Origin: Pisaster brevispinus
Lineage: Eukaryota; Echinodermata; Asteroidea; Forcipulatida; Asteriidae
Assembly: GCA_023634235.1 (NCBI GenBank)
Contig: JAMKCF010000013.1
Coordinates: 14,137,705 to 14,201,704, forward strand
Length of the DNA stretch: 64,000 nucleotides
Direction: 5' to 3'
Position numbers and translations under genes: made by a program. The notes below the pieces were generated by a model that searched no databases, was not told the origin of the DNA, and saw only the letters and a list, made by a program, of their open reading frames with translations. Below are positions 57,241-64,000 of the stretch, one piece after another; positions within the stretch are counted from its first letter, which is position 1; every line of letters starts with the position of its first letter.

Positions 57241-57324
57241 GGGGGGGGTGTCAACAGTAAGCTGGAGGTAATCTAAAAGGAATAGGTACTTACCAAATGT
57301 CAGTAAAAAGTAAAAAAATAAAAA

Positions 57325-57400
57325 TTCTAGTCAATTGTTCGTTGTTCCGAACCCAAATTATTAAAAATCTACCCAGTCAGTTTCCCTTGTGGTGTATTAC
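57325..57400 (+). repeat. 3' tail of the tRNA-Lys-like SINE
   Basis: CTAGTCAATTGTTCGTTG, CCCAAATTATTAAAA and CCCAGTCAGTTTCCCTTGTG match the tails at 702-765 and 28300-28360; the tRNA part is absent. Confidence 0.65.
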
Positions 57401-60400
57401 TTGATAAAAAAAAGAAAAAAGTAACGAAGCTTGTACAAACAATAAAGCTGCGACACAGCAAACGAAATGAGCCCGACATGATCCACGCCACAAAATCACT
57501 GAGTCGAAATTACTGTTTTCACAATCATCATACTTGATTGGAAATTGATTTTACTCTCCAAGAATGAAGAGCAAGAAAGTACCAGTGCCTTCCCTTGAAG
57601 GACGGTGTGAGAATCCAAAGTGAGAATCAACTCTTTCAAACCTCACTCTAGAAACTTCAGGGGAGTCAGGGTTCCCGGGGGGTGCCTGACCAATTTCCAG
57701 TTCAGACTGACCCGGAATGTGGTGAAAAAAGCAATTTTAACTATTTGCCATTTTGACCCTTTTCTGGGTCATTTGAGACAGATTTTGGTTCATACTATGA
57801 CCCCAAAATAGGTCAGGCCCCACTGAACCCAGATCTGAGTCAGTTTTGACCCCATACGGTTTTTAGAGGACTGTTCCAACCCTTTAAGGCGCCCAGCGAG
57901 GACAGGGGTCGACACTGACGAATTTAAATTGCTCTCAGTGGAAAGGGAGGCGATGATAAGACCGTGTGAATCGTTGACGAATAAATGAATAATCATTTTG
58001 TGAATAAATGAATACTTATTAGTGAATTATTCATAACGAAAAAAGGGTTAAATATTAAATGAATCTCACTGTAAGTCACGTTCCGCCGCAGAGTGACTAG
58101 CGTGAACGCCACATCAGGGGCTAATATTCGCAGAGCAAATTGTTAACAGAAAATATGCTAATCTTTTTGGGAGGAGTGTTGGCTCTGAAAAAGAGCCGGT
58201 GTGATCTCGGCGTATCGAACAGTATACTCTGCTCGTCGACTTCTTTCTCCTGAAGACGAGCAAAGTACTGATCGAAACGTCGAGACCGTACGGCCCTTCG
58301 AAGAACCAACTATCCTCCCAAAATAGATTGATACATAAGTTGTTTACCCGCAAGTTTACTACTGTCATCTACACCATGCAGACCTTTGAACATCAACTAC
58401 TGTATACGTCCTATTTAGCATACTGTTTCAAATTTAAAAAATAAAACTTTTATAAGCTGCCATATTTCGCAAATAGATTTCACCCATCAGTTTCCCAATG
58501 CCAATTCGGTTACGAAAGAACAGAAAAGCATCATATACCACGTGCTAATTGTTTGGTTTACCTTAATTGGGTTAATTAATGTGGTTTACCTTTGATCAAT
58601 CCGTCCAAAACTATCCAAACAATAACAGGGAACATCCCCCTGTCGGTTTTATGCAGCGGAATTTTTTATTTTAAATTTTTAATTTCACTCCCTTTGAAGT
58701 GTCAACAATCCCTTCGGATAAAGCAAACAGGCGGGACAAAACGCCATCATGGCCCGCTTGACTGCGTCCATGATCACGCTCTGGCTATCCTCACCGCTTT
58801 ATGATATACATATCAATATTCTTGGGAGAAGTAAACATCATATCGGCCTGCGGCATGGCCTCCACCGCTGCACTTCGAGCGCCCACCTCATCCTTTCAGC
58901 ATGTTTCTTTGCCTCCAAAGAGTCCCCTGGGCGGCCATGTTGGGTTTCTCTTCACGAAAAGTTCGCATGACTCTCAGAAAAAGAAAAAAAAGCAAGGCCA
59001 GTCCAGCACTTTGAAAAGCCAGTGCCAGAGAAGTCACCTAATTACATCTATTGTAAGCTGAACTAAAACATGATTCCCTGAACTGGACATCAATAGATGA
59101 GCTGTAAAAACAGCAATTGAAAAGCATCGGGACATGCAACACACAATTATGTAAATGACATCTGCAAAGAATGCCATACAAAAACGCGCAGTGAATGTGA
59201 TTAGAAGCAGCAACAGACAACAAACACTCGAAACAAAACAAAAACAACACCACCACAAATAACAGCAGCAGCAGCAGCAACAACCACACACCACAAAAAC
59301 AACAATACCACGACGCACCATGACAGCACTTGCAACAGCACCAAAACACGTGCACTCCCGTACTATAAAACCTTACGACACACCTTTCATCTGGTTTACG
59401 GTTATTGGATTTGTGAGAGAATGCAACCTTGTGTTTTAATAGGGGTTTTTATTTTGATTTTACAGCATCGATAACTGATAACTACGCGGAGAACATAAAG
59501 CATGCACATAAAAACGCCAGCTGAATTCCTGTTTTAAAATAAAATGCCATAAAATATGAATAGCATAGCGGAAAAGCATCCATGCAAATTAAGGCCGTTG
59601 TAAATCAAGATTGATGTTTATGGTTTGACATAAAAAACCAGTTACAAAATATCAATGATCAAACGGAAGAGGAAACTTCATCTCCCTCTAAATGCCTGCC
59701 GACCTTGTCGTTTTAGGCCTCCATAGAAAAAAAAAAAAGAAGCCAAATTCTGACTTGATTAAAATGAATAGATTATTCATTACGCACTGACGTAATCCGA
59801 TACGGCGTTGTGGGAGCGTTACAAGACAAGGCACCATTCTCCACCCAGCTCATTTACCCACTAAAGTAAACTATTATGCGAGATCATCACTTGATACTTT
59901 TCAACCAACCCACCGAGGTCACTGAAGAGCATGTCTTATACACGTACATGCCAGGCTTACGTGTGCATCTGTTGGGGGGGGGGGGGGGGATAAGGAAACA
60001 CCGACTGGTGACTTGACAAGGCTCACTCTGCGCACAGTAACTCCCAATCCCTCCTATGCGCGCATCGAGCAGTGTGTCATTCACACGAGTGACTCCAGTC
60101 GAAGCACAATACACGCTCAGTTGCTGATAAATACTTCTACTAGGTTAGCACTGCAGCATGAGAGATACTAATTCTACGCAGTCCGGCACAGTCGCTACAC
60201 CATAAACGTCCACCGTGCCTCCTCAGCCCCACACAAGGTGTGTACTTGCTGGATTCACCTGGTGTAGTATATAACTCGTTTTACATGGACCGTGATTCCA
60301 ATCCAAACGGTCGTGGGTTTGTTGCTGCTTGTTTGGAATCCACCTGCGCTAACCTGAATTCAAGTCAACGCTACCGTGGCCTATGAAACAACAATCGGAA

Positions 60401-60403
60401 CAC

Positions 60404-60410
60404 TATATAA
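60404..60410 (+). promoter_or_regulatory. Candidate TATA box (TATATAA)
   Basis: It stands about 30 bp before a G/C- and A-rich leader that runs into the exon with ATG at 60760. A start site near 60435 would give a 5' UTR of about 325 bp. Confidence 0.35.
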
Positions 60411-60759
60411 TAAGGTCGATACTTTTACACTTCGGAAAGGAGCCAACCGGGAATCGGAATTATAAACTGAGGTCTGCAAAGTGGAGTTTTTTCTTCTGTG
60501 CCGGTGGTGTGTAGTGTGCGGCACACGACCGAGGAGACGGGTTACAGACCGAGACCGAGGGTCGGGTGAAATATTACTCGCTGTGTTTTTGAAGTGTGAA
60601 CTGTAGTCTCAACCCCAAAGGAAACTTGGCAGTGTGCTTGACGTGAGAGTTGTTTACCGTTCTACCCGGCCTCAATTCTTTTTTGGAGCTAAAAAAAAAA
60701 CAAGACCCAGATTGTGTTTGTTGATATTGTCCCCGTATGCGTGAACTCGATGTAGAGAC

Positions 60760-60807
60760 ATGGGGACTATGGAAAGTGGGCGTTTTCTCCTTTCTCAACT
60801 CATCTTG
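60760..60807 (+). CDS. Candidate first coding exon of an unidentified secreted or membrane protein
   Basis: ATG at 60760 (A at -3, G at +4) opens MGTMESGRFLLSQLIL, and the exon ends at a perfect donor TTG|GTAAGT (60807/60808). The short charged start and hydrophobic FLLSQLIL look like the beginning of a signal peptide or anchor split by a phase-0 intron. A TATA-like box lies about 350 bp upstream. I did not find the next exon in the remaining 3.2 kb, so the gene probably continues outside the window. Family unknown. Confidence 0.45.
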
Positions 60808-63800
60808 GTAAGTTTGGAGGGGATTTCTTTTTCCAATATTGCATTAAAAAGTAATGTTGCAGAGTTTGACAAGTCTGCCTGGTAAACAAAAAAATGATGT
60901 AGGCTATTTTCCCTCAAATAAAAGAAGTCTGGCTCTTTGGTCTACTTCTTAAGCACCGAATATACTGTTCCCCATCCCCAAAGCTCCTTGGAATTTATAA
61001 CTCGGGTTATCGAAGATTAAAACGCCACCATTTCGATGTACCTCCTAAGATCTGGATCCCAGTTTCAGACTATTTTTGCTAGCACTACCTGGCTCTCTCA
61101 CCTCTGCTAAGTGCTATTGGCATCATTGGTTTTTGAATGTGTACAATACTTTCCACCGACTGGTTTCAATGAACGCACCAGTCAACCAAGTGTATACATT
61201 TCATCAAGTTTGGGGGAAATTTTGTTTTTGTGTATGTTCTGTCGGATTTTGTGTAGCTCGTACAAAAGGCATGCAAAGCGTGCTTTATATTTCGATAGCG
61301 GAATTTGAAACAAGCCAATTATGCCATTTTCGCGACGTTGTTGCACAGTGTTTTCCGAAGGAAATTTTTCTCTGAAAACTACTAGTGTAAACTTTGTAAT
61401 CTGTGAGCTTTAAGATTTAAAAGAAGCAATGGTACTTTCAATAAAAAACAACGAAACAGTTCTAATGGTTTTTTTTTTGTTCGGTGAGATTTTGTGCACG
61501 TTTGCCTGTTTCTCTCGTGGTTAGGGGCGGGGGCTCGTAGTTGTTTGCTTGACTTTATTGAGTATTTCTAATAAAAATAATGTCTCTGGAGGATTGGTAC
61601 TGGTATGAGCTTTAGAACCGTCGAGTTTCCGTTGGCACCGTACAACTCACGTTCTCACAGTAATTATACAACCGTAAGCTCTGTACTTTATCTCAAATCC
61701 AAGCTATGAATGATTTAGATCTGTATAGAGTGGTATTGTACCCATGCTCCAGGGATAGGTGCATGAATTTACATATATACACAATCGACGAGGGAAAACA
61801 AGTTCTGCCTACTCGAATGTACTTTGAAGTTCTTTGGCACCGTACAATGAGCGTGCACTTCTTTCTTTTTTGTGATTCACCGTTTCAGAAACTTAGGTAC
61901 ATTGAAAATTAAACGTTGCCATGTAAAGCTGGGGAATTTTAACACTTCCGCGTGTACTATAAACCCGTTTGAATAGATATGACGTCAACAACCATAAAAA
62001 GTGTCAGTCGAGACCTTGGGATTTCTTTTATATTTTTATTTTTCAGTCAAAAGGAAGGGCGACCGTGAACGTGCAAGGGGAAAGAATTGCCAACCACAAC
62101 ACTTTTTCCGTCTCTTAACGGTTCCCTGAAAATGACATTCGTTTCTTGGTAAATCGGGCATGTGATTTGTCGAGATTATTCTTGAAAGTGGCAAACTCGT
62201 CATCACAGAGCTGGAATACTTGGCCTCTGTGGACCAGACTTCTACATATCTATTTGAAATGATGTGGAGAGTCTGTAAACGTTCTGTACATTCGGGGAGC
62301 TTCATTTCCACCACAAAGAGGAAATTTTGTATCAAATTTTCGGAATTTTTCATTTTTCATACTATATCATCCCTGGTAATTTAATGCACAGTGTCATTAA
62401 ATAGATGCAATATAACAGAGAGGGTATCTTGACGCTATTCTTTATTTAAAAAAAAAAAATGCTGTTTTATGATTTAATTTACTGTCAGTTAACATTCAAA
62501 TTTCTGGCAGGCAATTATGCAGGAAATTACACACATAAGGCAAAGTACGTGACTTGCGTCAAAACAAAACGTGTTTATAGTTAAAGTCTGAAGGTTCATT
62601 GTTTATAAAATCATACCGGTTAAAAATATCCCCCAAAAATATATATTTCCGTCTGAAATACTGATATAGCATTCGGAGAGCCCCACAACACGCGGTGACT
62701 TTAATTTCGACTGCCCAATGGAATTAAAGCACGTGGGAACGTGGACACAAATCACCGACCAGCGGTAAACCGTTGCTTTCTCATGAACGCTGTCCACTGA
62801 AAAAAAGAAAACAAAATCGCAAACCAAATTAAACGGTGAAGTGTAGAGAAGTGTTGGGAAGTTTCATTCTGGATTCACGGTACATGTTCCTGTTGAAACA
62901 TTGGAGCGAGAGAAGGGACACCGGAATACAAACATTTATTCTAGTCACAAAATGTCTCTCGGAATGATTTTTACCCGCTTCCTTAAAGTCAAAGTATACC
63001 TTAGGTTTTTGGAACCTTTCGATTGTGTCAATCTTTAAATATAGATATATACAATAAAACTAAACCAGTGAAAAATTCATTTCAAAAGGTGGTAGCGTTT
63101 TTGAGGTATTGCCGAAAATCTGGAGCGGGTTATGTCCACGCAGGAAGAATAGTCCGTAATAATTGCAGGACAGTCTAAGAAACGTCTCAATGCAGAAACA
63201 TTTCCCAGATTGAAATGTTTTTGAATCCCCCCTCTCTCTCTCTAAAATCAAATTCCTTTGAAGGGAATTGTTTCTCAAAATGTTATGCATTATCAACAGC
63301 TGCATGTGCTTCTTACTAAGTAAGTTTTTATGGTCATTAATTTTCGAGTAACTAACAGAGTTGTAGAATCCTCCCTTTTTAAAGTGATTCAATGCAAACA
63401 TTATAGAGCGCCGAAGGCAGCCGCAAGACTGTAAACTGGAGCTCTATATTTTGTTGGAATGTGAATGGACGCCATTTCATTAAGCAAATGTTGTCATGTC
63501 ATTTTCTGCACTGATGTACCGTTGCATCAAAAAGAGCTGCTTGCTGAAATGGCGTCCAATGCACATTAGTTTCACATTTCAGCCAAAGTTCTCCGTCTTG
63601 CGCACTCGGCGCTCTATAATAGTTGGTTTTCAGACCGAGATGTATTACGTAATCCCTTTTTTTTATGATCGCCAAAATATGCCCTTGTCATAAAAGGCGT
63701 AAAGAGAAGAATGTTGATGCGGTCACCGCGTAAAGAAATGTGTACACACATCGAGACCAATAAAAAATACGGGGCCCATACCTCCTGCATGTTCCTATGT

Positions 63801-64000
63801 ATCAAGTATGTGTGTCTTAAGAGGATGTTTTGGGATTAACTACCCATGCGTGACATTGACCTGGTTGGGTGGTCTCTGATGAGTAAATTGTTAAGGTATT
63901 TTCCAGTGAGTTGTGTATTTCCTTCCTCCTTGGTAGAATATTACACAAGGAAGACTTTGGAATGGTTTATCGTGTGAGCAAAAAAGTGGTAAACGGCCAC
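60808..64000. other. Probable first intron of the 60.76-kb gene, no exon recognised
   Basis: It contains a copy of dispersed repeat I near 61015-61080 and a minus copy of repeat A at 63050-63385. I saw no open frame bounded by convincing splice sites. Confidence 0.4.
63050..63385 (-). repeat. Dispersed repeat A, minus copy
   Basis: CTTACTAAGTAAGTTTTTATGG then TCATTAATTTTCGAGTAACT, preceded by CAGATTGAAATGTTTTTGAA. It is the complement of the start of 37540-37880. Confidence 0.7.

Noticed and set aside
59034..59355. Minus-strand Cys-rich open frames
   Set aside because: Arise from GCA/ACA-rich low-complexity sequence; no splice or domain evidence.

Overview
This is a window of animal nuclear DNA. 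It has spliced genes with GT-AG introns, long AT-rich introns, many dispersed SINE and MITE repeats, and no operons or ribosome binding sites. The gene models resemble, but are clearly diverged from, their vertebrate counterparts. Together with the repeat style (short elements ending in GGGCCCAATTTCATGG, and Lys-tRNA-like SINEs) this suggests a marine invertebrate deuterostome, most likely an echinoderm such as a sea star. The organism assignment is inference; no search was run.

Layout: (1) 1.97-5.1 kb, minus strand: the 3' part of a protein-kinase gene, with five confident exons and perhaps a sixth at 5351-5519. Its start was not found. (2) 5.5-8.2 kb: intergenic, with GT-rich and MITE repeats, separating the kinase from a divergently transcribed gene. 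(3) 8.22-27.36 kb, plus strand: a complete 18-exon YTHDC1 gene, the nuclear m6A reader. Splice phases agree at all 17 introns, giving 759 residues with an intact YTH aromatic cage. Intron 1 carries a complete fold-back transposon with a perfect 9-bp target duplication. Intron 12 carries a probable alternative last exon that would truncate the protein after the YTH domain. (4) 27.4-33.4 kb: the convergent 3' flanks, rich in repeats. (5) 33.43-48.92 kb, minus strand: a complete five-exon PLEKHJ1 gene (a small PH-domain protein, 218 residues) with a proline-rich C-terminal tail that vertebrate PLEKHJ1 lacks. (6) 49-60.4 kb: gene-poor, with microsatellites including a 367-bp CAA/CGA tract, an interstitial telomere-like tract just before it at 46.4 kb, and dispersed repeats. 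(7) About 60.4-60.8 kb, plus strand: a candidate promoter and first coding exon with a signal-peptide-like start and a perfect donor site. The rest of that gene would lie downstream, mostly outside the window.

The three recognised genes are neighbours, not a pathway. YTHDC1 acts on nuclear RNA, PLEKHJ1 is a lipid-binding-type PH protein, and the kinase is an unclassified signalling enzyme. No previously undescribed multi-gene system is evident. The most interesting items are the YTHDC1 alternative terminal exon, the fold-back element, the exon-pair duplication in the kinase, the novel PLEKHJ1 tail and the 60.76-kb first exon.
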